A stretch of 64,000 bases of DNA from CAMDKS01 sp964402975 (GTDB lineage Bacteria; Bdellovibrionota_B; Oligoflexia; Oligoflexales; RGVZ01): the NCBI GenBank assembly GCA_964402975.1, contig CAYOEM010000003.1, forward strand, positions 62,001-126,000, written 5' to 3'. Below, in pieces: positions 34,835 through 44,284 of the stretch (its first letter is position 1; each line of letters begins with the position of its first letter). The notes below the pieces were generated by a model. It was given only the letters and a program-made list of their open reading frames with translations. It ran no database searches and was not told the DNA's origin. A program made the position numbers and the translations under genes.

Positions 34835-37084
34835 TCAAACCTTCTTTTTTTGTTTACGTTTCTTGATATTATAACCAGGTGTCTTTCGCTCAATGCGAAT
34901 CACTGCGGGGTTAGATTCTATCTTTTGCATCATCAATTGCAACTGTGCGGAATCCCGCACCATGATTTCAAAATCTAGATACCCCATGGCATCCTTGCCG
35001 ACCTGAACTTGAGCTTTGTGGATGTTAGCGCCAGTGCTGCTGATGATGGCAGTAATATCTGCAAGAATTCCAGGTTTGTCGATGGTGACAATTCTCAGGT
35101 GAGTTGCGAAATTAGCCGAATCCGACGTAGTGGCTTGGTGTCCCCAGGTTGCTTCCACCCGTCTGGCGGGATCCATGTCTCTAGCCCTCGGGCAATCAAA
35201 TCGGTGAATGGTCACGCCGCGGCCCCTCGTCACAAATCCGACGATATCCTCGCCTGGCAACGGGTTGCAGCATCGCGCCATGGCCACCAGAAGGTTATCC
35301 AGTCCTGAGACTAAGATACCCTTGTTTCGTCCGGTTTTTTTGGCGAGCGGCGTCACATCAAGCTTGGAGGATTCACTGGTTTCCTCCTCAGCCAATGTTT
35401 TTGGTGTTTTTTGGGGATATGCTCGAGCTATCAAATCCTCGGGGTTCAACTTCCCATAACCAATCGCGATAAGCATATCGTCAACGGTGTTTTCTCGTGA
35501 GGCCTTTAGCAGCGCAGACAGCTCGTTGGCCTTTTCCATTTTGTCAAAGTCTAACTGCCTACCAGAGAGCTCCTGCTGAAGAATATCTCGACCCAGCTGC
35601 TTACTTTTGTCTCTCTGTTCAACTCTGAGATAGGCCCTGATTCGATTTTTTGCCCTCGACGTGGTGACGAACGAAAGCCAGTCTTTATTGGGGCGCTGCT
35701 TGGTTGCAGTAATAATTTCTATAATGTCGCCACTCTTTAACTCTTTTTTTATTGGAACCATTCGACCATTAACCTTGGCGCCGACGGTGGACTGGCCGAC
35801 GGCCGAGTGCACGGCGTAAGCAAAATCAAGGGCCGTGGCCTTAGTTGGTAGCTGAATAACATCACCTTTTGGGGTGAAAACGAAAATTTCTTCCTCGAAA
35901 AGATCGACTTTGACAGCTTCCAGAAATTCATCCGGATCTTTCAGTTCTTTCTGCCATTCAACAATCTGATTTAACCAAGCCATTCGCTGCGACTGCGGTG
36001 TTTGACGCGCCACTGATGAGCCGCGCTCCTTATAATTCCAGTGGGCAGCAACCCCGTACTCACAGACTTCGTGCATTTCACGAGTTCTGATTTGAATTTC
36101 ACAAGGCTCTCCGCTTGGTCGAATGACCGTTGTGTGTAAGGACTGGTACATGTTTGCTTTGGGCATAGCAATATAGTCTTTAAAACGTCCCGGCATTGGT
36201 TTCCACATGGCGTGCACCACGCCCAGAGCTTCATAGCAATCCTTGATCGAGTCGACGATAATTCGAAACGCAAAAAGGTCATGAACATCCTCAAATTGAA
36301 GGCCTCGATCATGCATTTTCTTGTATATGGAGTAAAAATGCTTTGGCCGACCTCTCACTTCCACGTTAGTAAAGCCATACCGATGCAGTTCAGCGAGAAC
36401 AATCTCGCGGACCTCCTCGATGTATTTCAGGCGCTCAGCTTTTTTTGACGCGATCTTTGATTTTAGATCGGTATAAATTTCTGGCTTGAGTTGGCGAAGG
36501 CATAGGTCCTCCAGCTCGCTCTTTACGCCATACATACCAAGTCGGTTAGCCAAAGGCGCATAGATATCCATCGTCTCCTGGGCGATGCGTTGGCGTTTGA
36601 CTTCAGGAAGAGCTTTGATAGTTCGCATATTGTGCAAACGATCTGCAAGTTTGACGATGATCACTCGGATGTCTTTTGCCATCGCCATAACCATTTTACG
36701 GAAATTTTCGGCTAGCTTTTCCTGACTTGAGCGAAATTCTATACGAGCAATTTTTGTTAGACCATCGACGAGTTCAGCTATCGTGGGGTCAAACTCCTTG
36801 GATATAGTTTCCAAACTGACATGAGTATCTTCAACGACATCGTGAAGTAGGGCGGCAATTACACTGGCTTGGTCGACTTTGAATGCGGCAACAATCGAGG
36901 CGACTTCGACAGGATGTGTTACGTAAGGCTCGCCCGAGTACCTTTTTTGATCGCCATGGCAGCTGCACGCGAAGTCAAAAGCCTTCCGGAGTTGCGACTC
37001 CTGGAAATTCGGTATGTTTTGTGCGACTACGGCAGCGAGTTCACTGTAGAGTTCGTCGGGTTTTTTTGTAGCCACTTCGGCCAT
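34835..37084 (-). CDS. spoT: bifunctional (p)ppGpp synthetase/hydrolase, RelA/SpoT family
   Basis: Stringent-response alarmone enzyme. The HD hydrolase domain is present (ALLHDVVEDT and KLADRLHNMRTI), as is the synthetase domain (RPKHFYSIYKKM, RFKDYIAMPKANMYQSLHTT). TGS follows (VFTPKGDVIQLPTKATALDFAYAVH), then the zinc-finger-like MARCCNPLPGEDIVGFVTRGRGV and a C-terminal ACT domain. It has both HD and synthetase cores intact, so it is Rel/SpoT-like. ATG 37084 follows AAGGA; a longer frame from 37105 adds seven residues. It follows gmk with a 45-bp gap, without rpoZ between them. Confidence 0.94.
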   Translation of the reverse strand: MAEVATKKPDELYSELAAVVAQNIPNFQESQLRKAFDFACSCHGDQKRYSGEPYVTHPVEVASIVAAFKVDQASVIAALLHDVVEDTHVSLETISKEFDPTIAELVDGLTKIARIEFRSSQEKLAENFRKMVMAMAKDIRVIIVKLADRLHNMRTIKALPEVKRQRIAQETMDIYAPLANRLGMYGVKSELEDLCLRQLKPEIYTDLKSKIASKKAERLKYIEEVREIVLAELHRYGFTNVEVRGRPKHFYSIYKKMHDRGLQFEDVHDLFAFRIIVDSIKDCYEALGVVHAMWKPMPGRFKDYIAMPKANMYQSLHTTVIRPSGEPCEIQIRTREMHEVCEYGVAAHWNYKERGSSVARQTPQSQRMAWLNQIVEWQKELKDPDEFLEAVKVDLFEEEIFVFTPKGDVIQLPTKATALDFAYAVHSAVGQSTVGAKVNGRMVPIKKELKSGDIIEIITATKQRPNKDWLSFVTTSRAKNRIRAYLRVEQRDKSKQLGRDILQQELSGRQLDFDKMEKANELSALLKASRENTVDDMLIAIGYGKLNPEDLIARAYPQKTPKTLAEEETSESSKLDVTPLAKKTGRNKGILVSGLDNLLVAMARCCNPLPGEDIVGFVTRGRGVTIHRFDCPRARDMDPARRVEATWGHQATTSDSANFATHLRIVTIDKPGILADITAIISSTGANIHKAQVQVGKDAMGYLDFEIMVRDSAQLQLMMQKIESNPAVIRIERKTPGYNIKKRKQKKKV

Positions 37085-37129
37085 CGAATTTCCTTCGCAC
37101 TGCAACGAAAAAAAACGCTATGGGTTAGT

Positions 37130-37786
37130 CTAATGTCCGAATTTTTTTCTTAAGCCCAGGAGAAAAGGAGACGTGTCAAATTCCTCAACAAGCTTGTCGC
37201 ACAGGGTTATCCCAGCAGTTTTACTTAACGATGAATGATTCCCATCTACAATTACTGACTTCAACTCGGAATATGCTCTATCCATGTTGTCATTCACGAT
37301 GAAATTTTCATAAAGATTGCCTGAGGCGATCTCCTTTTTTGCCGCCACAAGGCGCTTCCAGCGGTCTTTTTCGCTGTCTGTTCCGCGTTGCTCAAGTCTG
37401 GTCCATAGGGACTCAATGGAAGGAGGAAGGATAAACACCGTCACGGCATCTGGCTTTGATCGCAGTATTGTTTGACAGCCTTGAACGTCAATTTCAAGGA
37501 GCACGTGATGTTGTTTGGAGAATATGCGTTCAAGCTCTTTGCGGCTAGTTCCGTAAAAATTCCCAAACACTTCGGCCCACTCCAAGAGCTCGCCATGTTG
37601 GATCATTTTTTGAAAACTATCTCTTGTTACGAAGTGATAGCTTGAACCGTCAGCTTCGCCTTCGCGTTTTTTGCGTGTGGTATGGCTCACGGCGATCTCG
37701 ATTACGGGAAAATCCCGCATGAGCCGGTTATTGAGGGTCGTCTTACCGGTTCCCGATGGGGCGGAAACCACAAACAGTTTTGACAT
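37130..37786 (-). CDS. gmk: guanylate kinase
   Basis: Phosphorylates GMP to GDP. P-loop VVSAPSGTGKTTL, SHTTRKKREGEADGSSYHFV (GMP-binding), LLEWAEVFGNFYGTS, and DVQGCQTI are the family motifs. At 218 residues it is normal. It is upstream of spoT on the minus strand, as in gmk-rpoZ-spoT operons but without rpoZ. Confidence 0.94.
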   Translation of the reverse strand: MSKLFVVSAPSGTGKTTLNNRLMRDFPVIEIAVSHTTRKKREGEADGSSYHFVTRDSFQKMIQHGELLEWAEVFGNFYGTSRKELERIFSKQHHVLLEIDVQGCQTILRSKPDAVTVFILPPSIESLWTRLEQRGTDSEKDRWKRLVAAKKEIASGNLYENFIVNDNMDRAYSELKSVIVDGNHSSLSKTAGITLCDKLVEEFDTSPFLLGLRKKFGH

Positions 37787-37994
37787 AGGAACATCGCCTA
37801 AAAAAAAGAGCTCACATCAGAAGTCCGGTTACCGGGTTGTAAAAAGTGAGGGAGGTTCGTCTTGCCCCAATTTCTCTAGTTTTAATCATAACTTGACCGC
37901 GTAGCGCAAGCAATCAGCAGTCGCTGTCTCCAATGATTTTTTATAAATATGGTGGGGGTTTGCTAAATTGGCGGGATTTTGTTGAAATAACGTC

Positions 37995-39848
37995 ATGAAG
38001 CACAAAGCTATTTCACGATTTTTCATGTTATCTGCCAGTTTGATAGGCAGTTTTTTCCTAACAGCATGCGGCCAGTTCGGGCCGGAGTTTATGGATCAGT
38101 CAGAACCCCGACTGCCCGCTGTCAGGCTCTCTGAGCCGCAGTTAGCGGACTCCGGGACATCCGTGCCAGGTAGCTATATCGTTATGTTTCGGACCGAGCG
38201 AACGAAGTCTAACCTGTTTTTTACGTCTTTCGAATCGGAATACGCTCATCACTACTCGATGCTGAGTGACAATTTTCTTGCAGATTCTCGGGTTAAAGAA
38301 ATCGATGTTATCTCGACAGTTGATTTGAGCAGTTTCCAGGAAGTGGAATGGGAGAGCGAATTTGACGGGCCGTCTGTTTTGGCGAATCTTTTTGATGGGC
38401 CGACTGACGAGTCTTCGGCAGGCGTTATTGCTCGCGTTGATTTTGACTCGGAAGAGTCGGCGAAGCTGCTTCTGCAAGAGTGGGAATCCGACAAAAAGAT
38501 TTGGTTTGCTGAGCCCAATGAAATCTCCAGACTTTCAGCGGGTGAATTTGGCAAGTGGGCATCAAGTTATGAAACGTTTCAAGCTTGGTACGGCGCGATT
38601 AACTTACCGGCAGCGATGAGGGCTTTAGCTGCGGAAAAGAAACCAGAGGGCGCTCAAGACGAGGATGCAATCATAAACTCAAATACTATGATTGCAGTCA
38701 TGGATAGCGGCGTTGATTACGAGCATCCTCAGCTTAAGGATAATATTTGGGTCAATTCATCAGTTGGCTCTGCCGGTTGTCCAAACGATATTCACGGCTG
38801 CAATACTACAGCGCCGAAAAAGGGCACTCTGGGCAATGGCGATGTTTGGCCCAATCAGGCTAGTGGGCCGGGGGTTGCCTGTAATGGCGGCGCTGAAAAG
38901 GCCGCGTGTAATCATGGGACTCACGTGGCGGGCATTATCGCAGCAAAACCCAGTGGAGCTTCTGATGCGAGTAAGTTGGGCGGAGTCTGTCCGTTCTGCA
39001 AGATAATGGCCATCAAAGTTGCTGAGATTGAAGGTTCGAATACATCCGGACAGCCAAGTATACGCGACGATAGTCAGCTAAGGGCATTCAAGTATCTGAC
39101 CAGATTTAGAAAAAGTGGCGCAACGGCCGTTCGACTCGTCAATGCATCATTCGGTAAGTATGGTCGCTCGCGCAGCCAGGCCATACTTATCGATGTTTTA
39201 AAACGCGTCGGTACGGGAACCCTTGTGATCGCCGCTGCGTCTAACGAGGATTCCGTGATTCGATCCTATCCCGCCGCGTTTGCCAATGTGATCGCGGTGG
39301 CGTCTGTTGGTACGGAGAATGATCAGACATCTGTCCAAAAATCTAGTTTTAGTAACTATGGATCTTGGGTGGATATCGCCGCGCCTGGTTTTGGTATTCT
39401 TTCGACAAATTCTGGTGGTCAGACTGGGCCCAATAGTGGAACGTCTATGGCGGCACCCGCCGTGGTGGGTGCCGCCGGACTTCTGCTGTCCGCTTTTCCA
39501 AATTTGAATTTCAATGAGTTACGTGAGCGAATCGTTAATAGCGCTAATTCTAAGCTACTTTACGCAGATGGTAAGGACGCAGATGTAAACGTGAAGTACT
39601 ATTATCCTAAAATTAGCGGTGAGCCGGTTAGACGTCCTTTGTTGGGCGGTGGATATCTTGATGTCTTGGCTATGCTCAAGAAAGATAGCAACTCTGCGAC
39701 CGGACAGCCTATTGAACGGGTGACATCAGGCTGTGCAGTCGTCGCCCTGGCGGATTCAGTTGTGGATCCTCTGTTGTTGATCTCTCTGCTGTTCGTTCCG
39801 GTTGCGGTGAGCATCCTACGATTTAAGGATGGCAAATGGGTAATTTAG
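37995..39848 (+). CDS. lipoprotein subtilase (S8) with C-terminal membrane-anchor tail
   Basis: N-terminal lipobox FFLTAC with Cys25. After a propeptide-like region (about residues 60-175) comes the S8 domain: Asp237 (AVMDSGVDYEHPQL), His307 (NHGTHVAGIIA), Asn in AAASNED, and Ser484 (SGTSMAAPAV). A Cys-rich loop between Asp and His (GCPNDIHGC, GVACNGG) is notable. The extreme C-terminus has SGCAVV, then DPLLLISLLFVPVAVSIL and a basic end: a Cys, DP, hydrophobic helix, basic layout like JDVT/MYXO-type CTERM sorting signals. Both ends can therefore be membrane-attached. The next gene overlaps it by 13 bp. Confidence 0.85.
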   Translation: MKHKAISRFFMLSASLIGSFFLTACGQFGPEFMDQSEPRLPAVRLSEPQLADSGTSVPGSYIVMFRTERTKSNLFFTSFESEYAHHYSMLSDNFLADSRVKEIDVISTVDLSSFQEVEWESEFDGPSVLANLFDGPTDESSAGVIARVDFDSEESAKLLLQEWESDKKIWFAEPNEISRLSAGEFGKWASSYETFQAWYGAINLPAAMRALAAEKKPEGAQDEDAIINSNTMIAVMDSGVDYEHPQLKDNIWVNSSVGSAGCPNDIHGCNTTAPKKGTLGNGDVWPNQASGPGVACNGGAEKAACNHGTHVAGIIAAKPSGASDASKLGGVCPFCKIMAIKVAEIEGSNTSGQPSIRDDSQLRAFKYLTRFRKSGATAVRLVNASFGKYGRSRSQAILIDVLKRVGTGTLVIAAASNEDSVIRSYPAAFANVIAVASVGTENDQTSVQKSSFSNYGSWVDIAAPGFGILSTNSGGQTGPNSGTSMAAPAVVGAAGLLLSAFPNLNFNELRERIVNSANSKLLYADGKDADVNVKYYYPKISGEPVRRPLLGGGYLDVLAMLKKDSNSATGQPIERVTSGCAVVALADSVVDPLLLISLLFVPVAVSILRFKDGKWVI

Positions 39849-40249
39849 CCCTGATTTTTCACATTGCATCCCTGGTGGGTTTTATCGGCCTTGGTTTATG
39901 GATTGTTTATCAATCAAAGCTGTTAAAGACCTGGCGTGACTGGAATACGCCGGAAGCATCCCGTAGGATTCTTGTGGGGCAACCTGTTCGCGTCTTACGA
40001 GACTTTGCGAGGGCGATTGGTGCAGATTTTGAGTCCGAGATCGCAGACGACGCTTTACCCGCAAGCCGTTTGAGTTTGCTAACCACCTTTGAGTTACACA
40101 GAGCTGGGTTTGTGGAGAGAATAGCCGTCAAGAAAGCCAGCACGCCCTGTGTTTGCTTTGTTTTAAGGCACAAACCGGATACAATGATGGTTGATGTCGA
40201 TGCTATCAGCCGTGAGCTCGGCGCTCAGCTATTGCTCGAGTGGCGTTAG
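39836..40249 (+). CDS. small membrane-anchored hypothetical protein
   Basis: A 137-residue protein with one N-terminal helix (LIFHIASLVGFIGLGLWIVY) and a short cytoplasmic or periplasmic domain (about 100 residues) of no recognised family. Its ATG lies within the 3' end of the subtilase gene (13-bp overlap), so it is co-translated with it. The context hints at a partner or chaperone for the subtilase (inference). Confidence 0.5.
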   Translation: MGNLALIFHIASLVGFIGLGLWIVYQSKLLKTWRDWNTPEASRRILVGQPVRVLRDFARAIGADFESEIADDALPASRLSLLTTFELHRAGFVERIAVKKASTPCVCFVLRHKPDTMMVDVDAISRELGAQLLLEWR

Positions 40250-40328
40250 CTTCAGGCATCTCGGGCTGAGGGCCTTGAGTCGCGTTCAGACTGTTTTTAT
40301 CCAAGTTGCAACAAGCTAGGGAGGGCTT

Positions 40329-41336
40329 ATGGCAAAGTTGTTGAGTCTTATAGTTGGCCTTATCCTGATTTCAGGTTGTACCACCATGGTTGGAGCTGGC
40401 AGCCATGATGCCAAGAATCCGCCGACCATCACAGCAAATACAGATCTCGATCAGGCTTTGCGTGCGGCCATTGACTTTGGCGGCAACACGGCGCGAGATG
40501 TACGAAGGTTAATCGACAAACGCAAGCAGTGGCCCATGGCTGAGAAGGTTTTGTACCAAGCGATCCAGGATGGCATCATCAAATATCAAAACTCACAGCT
40601 AATAAATGCGGTCGTTCTTTACACCTCAGGTCCTGTGCGGCCGAACCAAGCGCTTTTTACTCAGATGGTTACGTCCGGTCGCCCCCTTGCGAGGCAGCTC
40701 GCCTGGCAGATGGCAGCGGCGTTGCCGGGTAAGGAAATGCGAACGGCCATGGAACGCGAATTGAACCGTGCGATTTCTGACGATGATGAGGAGAGCCTTT
40801 TTGTTCCAGCAATGGCTGTTGCAGCTCAAGCTAATCGTATGACTACAGCCTACACTGTGGTGCGTCGCGGTCTCTTGGTCACCAATCAGGAGGAGTTTGC
40901 ACAGGCGATGGCCACTTTGAACCCTGAGCAGGCAAGTGCGGATTTCCTCGATTATTTATCACTGTGTCCGCCTGAAGAGTTGCGACAATTGACCGTGTCA
41001 TCGGTCAATATTTTCGCTGCAACTATCGCTCTAAACCATCTTTTAAGATATCCCCCAAGCCTCGCGAACTCTCAACTTGAGACAGTTTTCTACTATGCGA
41101 TTTCACGAAATCCTGGACTCAGTGACTTGGCCTCCCAATTAGTTGAAATACTCAGCCAGAAGAACAAAACTGCTATGGCACTGACATTGTCGCGGCTGCC
41201 AGTTTGGTCGCAGGTGGCATACATCGAGGGTGCTCGCCGTAATATGACATCTGCGAAACGGGTTTTTCTTTCTGAACTCAGGAAAGTTACAGCCCATATG
41301 GAGATTATGGATGAATTGGGAGACGTGAAGTTGTGA
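40329..41336 (+). CDS. helical-repeat lipoprotein
   Basis: A lipobox LILISGC (Cys17) makes it an envelope lipoprotein. The mature 318 residues are nearly all helical, with a hint of HEAT-like repeats (for example SGRPLARQLAWQMAAALPG, QANRMTTAYTVVRRGLLV). A strong GGAGGG Shine-Dalgarno is present. The stop overlaps the start of the AgmX C-domain gene as GTGA, so the two are coupled. No exact family recognised. Confidence 0.6.
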   Translation: MAKLLSLIVGLILISGCTTMVGAGSHDAKNPPTITANTDLDQALRAAIDFGGNTARDVRRLIDKRKQWPMAEKVLYQAIQDGIIKYQNSQLINAVVLYTSGPVRPNQALFTQMVTSGRPLARQLAWQMAAALPGKEMRTAMERELNRAISDDDEESLFVPAMAVAAQANRMTTAYTVVRRGLLVTNQEEFAQAMATLNPEQASADFLDYLSLCPPEELRQLTVSSVNIFAATIALNHLLRYPPSLANSQLETVFYYAISRNPGLSDLASQLVEILSQKNKTAMALTLSRLPVWSQVAYIEGARRNMTSAKRVFLSELRKVTAHMEIMDELGDVKL

Positions 41337-42331
41337 CGAGCTTCGGGGCGCCAAGCGGTGCAATTTTGACTCGCACAAGCATGTTGGTTTGTTCGATTTT
41401 ATTTGCATTAAATTTTTTTGCGTTTTCGTCTTCAGCACTTGCCGGCGTTCTTGCCGTCAAGGAATGGAATGGCGAATATTTTAAGGAGAAGGAAGGCGCT
41501 GTTTATCTAAAGACGGTGACCGCAGATTTTCCGAAAGCTGTAACCGGCAAGGTTCAAGTTGTACTATACGGTATCATACAGCAGCAGTCTTTTATGTTTT
41601 CTAATGCGCAAGTCGATCCGAGCGCACCGCCTCGTGAGGTGTGGAAGCTACCTAGCGGTAAATACCGAGTTGATAAAATTGAACTGACTGACCATGCGGG
41701 TGTGAAGCGCTCGTGGAACGCAAACCCAAAGGCGCCCCTGGCGGTTTTAGTGCCGCGTGTCATGTTGTCAAATCTTGGGCTTTGGACCATTCGCCCCGCA
41801 GGTGCGAATGGTTTAAACGTTAAGTTTGCCATGGTGCCGAACAGTTATACTGAAAAAGCTGCGGCTAAAGATAGTAGTGTCGCCGCTGTCGTGAATGGAT
41901 TTACAGGTTCGATCCAAAAAGTGATTGGTGGGAAAAAAGTGCTTGAAGGCGCCGAGAAACAGTATTCGGATGAAAATATGATTAGAGCTACAGCGACATT
42001 TACGAGGCAAATTGAGATGTATTATCGCATCGATTTGTTCAAGCATAACAGGTATGCCAAGGACGTCATGCAAGCGATTGCAGGGTTTGATGCGCCGATC
42101 AGAAGGTGTTACACGACAGCTCTGGAAAGCAACGCAGCATTGAAGGGTGACTTGGTGTTTCAAGTTATTGCCTCGGCTAAAACAGGCACCATTCGCCAGG
42201 CAAGGAAAAGTCGTGGCGCTATAACTGATGGTACTATGACAGACTGTATTATCGCTGAATTGGAGCAAATACCGATGCCGGTAGATGAGAATATGATAGG
42301 TGAATTAAGTTTTATATTTGGATCTAAGTAA
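41333..42331 (+). CDS. secreted protein with AgmX/PglI-type C-terminal domain
   Basis: GTG start overlapping the upstream stop. A signal peptide (about residues 10-34, LNFFAFSSSALA) is followed by about 200 residues of unknown fold and then a C-terminal domain like that of AgmX/PglI proteins: APIRRCYTTALESNAALKGD, then GTIRQARK and DCIIAELEQIPMP. It has the conserved R-C-Y and D-C pair also seen at the end of the FHA protein at 57707-59932. In AgmX-like proteins this domain is considered TonB-like and periplasmic. It shares an operon with a lipoprotein, a HAMP protein and a J-domain protein. Confidence 0.65.
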   Translation: MTSFGAPSGAILTRTSMLVCSILFALNFFAFSSSALAGVLAVKEWNGEYFKEKEGAVYLKTVTADFPKAVTGKVQVVLYGIIQQQSFMFSNAQVDPSAPPREVWKLPSGKYRVDKIELTDHAGVKRSWNANPKAPLAVLVPRVMLSNLGLWTIRPAGANGLNVKFAMVPNSYTEKAAAKDSSVAAVVNGFTGSIQKVIGGKKVLEGAEKQYSDENMIRATATFTRQIEMYYRIDLFKHNRYAKDVMQAIAGFDAPIRRCYTTALESNAALKGDLVFQVIASAKTGTIRQARKSRGAITDGTMTDCIIAELEQIPMPVDENMIGELSFIFGSK

Positions 42332-42351
42332 AAGTCTATAAGGAGATTTAC

Positions 42352-42846
42352 ATGAGTGGAGCTAATACCCAGCAGCCAAGTCAGCCGTTTAGCGGTAAGG
42401 CGTCTAGAAGTATAAAGAACTACGCCTTACAGCCTCTTTTGCAGGTAAAACTTGGTCTTTACAGCATTCTATTGTCGTTTGTATTCGCCCTCATCATAGC
42501 TGGAATTTTATACTTTAACCTGGCGAAGTTTTCTTCCATCGTAGTCCAGTTGACCGGGGTTGAAGACGAGGTCACGGATTTGTTGGATCAGTATATTGCT
42601 CCGGCCAAGATTCAGGTGTTAATTGCCCTCGTAGCTTACGTTCTCGTCAATATTGTGGTGACCGTATTGTTTACCCACAAGCTCATTGGGCCGACGATTG
42701 CGTTCAGGCGACACATTCGGATGATTGCCGAAGGGAAATTTCAGTACAGAACGAATTTGAGAAAAGGTGATGCATTTGTTGAGGTTGCGCAAGATCTCAA
42801 TAATCTGTCTGCGCTACTCGAACAGCGATCGAAGGGTGGTTCCTGA
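42352..42846 (+). CDS. HAMP-only membrane protein
   Basis: Two membrane helices (LGLYSILLSFVFALIIAGILY and IQVLIALVAYVLVNIVVTVL) are followed by a HAMP-like linker (LIGPTIAFRRHIRMIAEGKF, then DLNNLSALLEQ) and nothing else. With no kinase, methyl-accepting or cyclase output, it is a minimal transmembrane signal relay. It begins 20 bp after the AgmX C-domain gene; TAAGGAGA precedes the ATG. Confidence 0.75.
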   Translation: MSGANTQQPSQPFSGKASRSIKNYALQPLLQVKLGLYSILLSFVFALIIAGILYFNLAKFSSIVVQLTGVEDEVTDLLDQYIAPAKIQVLIALVAYVLVNIVVTVLFTHKLIGPTIAFRRHIRMIAEGKFQYRTNLRKGDAFVEVAQDLNNLSALLEQRSKGGS

Positions 42847-42880
42847 ATTTTATCCCAGAAGGGGCAATGAAGGCTTTAGT

Positions 42881-43861
42881 ATGGTTTCATCAACTGCATC
42901 ATCAGCCGACTGGTTTGTCAGTGCTATCGTGAAAGATGGCTCTGTAGGGGAGTGCTTGTCTGCTGTTGAGAATGAGCTGCGGCAACGACAGGCGTTTGTT
43001 GTTCGCTTGCGCCAAAGAATAGCAGAAAAATCCCCATCAAAAATCGACGGTATTTCCGACATCAATGCTAGGATTGCTATTTTGGAAAACACTCTTAAAT
43101 TGCGGCTTAGTATTCTGAGTCCGAGCCGCCGGGGTGCGTGGTTTCGTCCCAGTGCGTCAACAGCGTCAGGTCCTTTTGCTACGCCCCTATTTAACGAGCC
43201 CGTTTTTGCGCCGTACGATGAGAAGATGACTTCGAAAATCAGGGTGGGTCTAGGTGATTGTTGGGATGCTCGCAATTTGCTGAGTTATCCTCTGAAGGCT
43301 TCGGAACCGTGCTTATGGAAAATTTTACTATCCCTTAATTTCGAGCTTTATCAGATGGGGGATATGGGAGAGTGGCCCAGGCTCGAGAAACTTCCCGATG
43401 ATTTGCCGTTCGACCTTGAAAGTCGTGCATTGCGAGCATTTTTATCTAACGTCCGAGCGGAATATCTATCTGCTAGGCAGCATCTTGACGAGTGTTACCA
43501 GGTGCTTCTGGTCGCATCGCAGGCATTTTGGTCGGAGGCTCGGTTTTTGAGGTCTTCGAAGGATTTTGCTCCGGGTGCGGATGACTTTTATGACGGTCAT
43601 CGTGCTGCTGAGAAGATGCGGCAAGAGTTCCGTAGCCGACGAACGACTCCGACCATAAAAAGGCCAATCGGCAAGACGGCTCAGGATATCGAAGCTCTAA
43701 ATTTTATGGGTTTCGAGGATTTTCCTGACGCAGATTCGCTCAAGCATAGATACCATAACCTTGCGATGGAGATGCACCCTGACCGCGAAGGTGGTAGTGA
43801 GGCGCGATTTAAGTTATTGGCAAAAAGCTACCGTCATCTCATTCGAAATTGTCAGCGTTGA
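42881..43861 (+). CDS. protein with C-terminal J domain
   Basis: The last 65 residues form a DnaJ-type J domain: ALNFMGFEDFPDADSLKHRY, then the HPD motif (AMEMHPDREGGSEARF) and a closing helix, which would stimulate Hsp70 ATPase. The N-terminal 260 residues are helical and of unknown family, with no zinc finger, so it is a type III J protein. I prefer ATG 42881 with AAGG upstream to a frame starting at 42767 that runs inside the HAMP gene. It ends the small operon. Confidence 0.75.
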   Translation: MVSSTASSADWFVSAIVKDGSVGECLSAVENELRQRQAFVVRLRQRIAEKSPSKIDGISDINARIAILENTLKLRLSILSPSRRGAWFRPSASTASGPFATPLFNEPVFAPYDEKMTSKIRVGLGDCWDARNLLSYPLKASEPCLWKILLSLNFELYQMGDMGEWPRLEKLPDDLPFDLESRALRAFLSNVRAEYLSARQHLDECYQVLLVASQAFWSEARFLRSSKDFAPGADDFYDGHRAAEKMRQEFRSRRTTPTIKRPIGKTAQDIEALNFMGFEDFPDADSLKHRYHNLAMEMHPDREGGSEARFKLLAKSYRHLIRNCQR

Positions 43862-43944
43862 CTCGTAAATTTGCTGGTAAAGGCTTGCGCTAAATTACCC
43901 AGGTATTAAGATAAGTTGGCTACAGCGCGATATGGAGGTTTCTC

Positions 43945-44259
43945 ATGAAGGACTGGTCGCCAGACGATCTGCAGAAGCATTTAGATGCGGGCGAAAAGGT
44001 TTTCCTGAAGCTTTGGAAGAAGGGATGCGGGGCTTGTAAGTTGTCTATACCTGCCATAGAGCGGATCCAAGCGTCTGATACCAGGGGTCTTCAATTTGGT
44101 CAGATATGCACAGACGATCATCCTGAAATTCTTGAGATCGCGGACACAGATGTGCTGCCTGTATTCTTTGTTTTTGCGAACAAGGAAATGCGCGGCCGTC
44201 TGGAGGGGTTCAAGGGTCTAGAGAAATTGAAATCAATGATTGAAGAGGCCTTAGCTTAA
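43945..44259 (+). CDS. thioredoxin-family protein
   Basis: A cytoplasmic 104-residue thioredoxin fold with active site WKKGCGACKLS (Cys28 and Cys31, CGAC rather than CGPC). The cis-Pro loop is DVLPVFFVF. A more oxidising or different redox potential than standard thioredoxin is expected from the CGAC. GGAGG precedes the ATG. The SH3 lipoprotein gene follows after 25 bases. Confidence 0.85.
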   Translation: MKDWSPDDLQKHLDAGEKVFLKLWKKGCGACKLSIPAIERIQASDTRGLQFGQICTDDHPEILEIADTDVLPVFFVFANKEMRGRLEGFKGLEKLKSMIEEALA

Positions 44260-44284
44260 TAGTTTGCCGCACGGTTGGTAGGTC

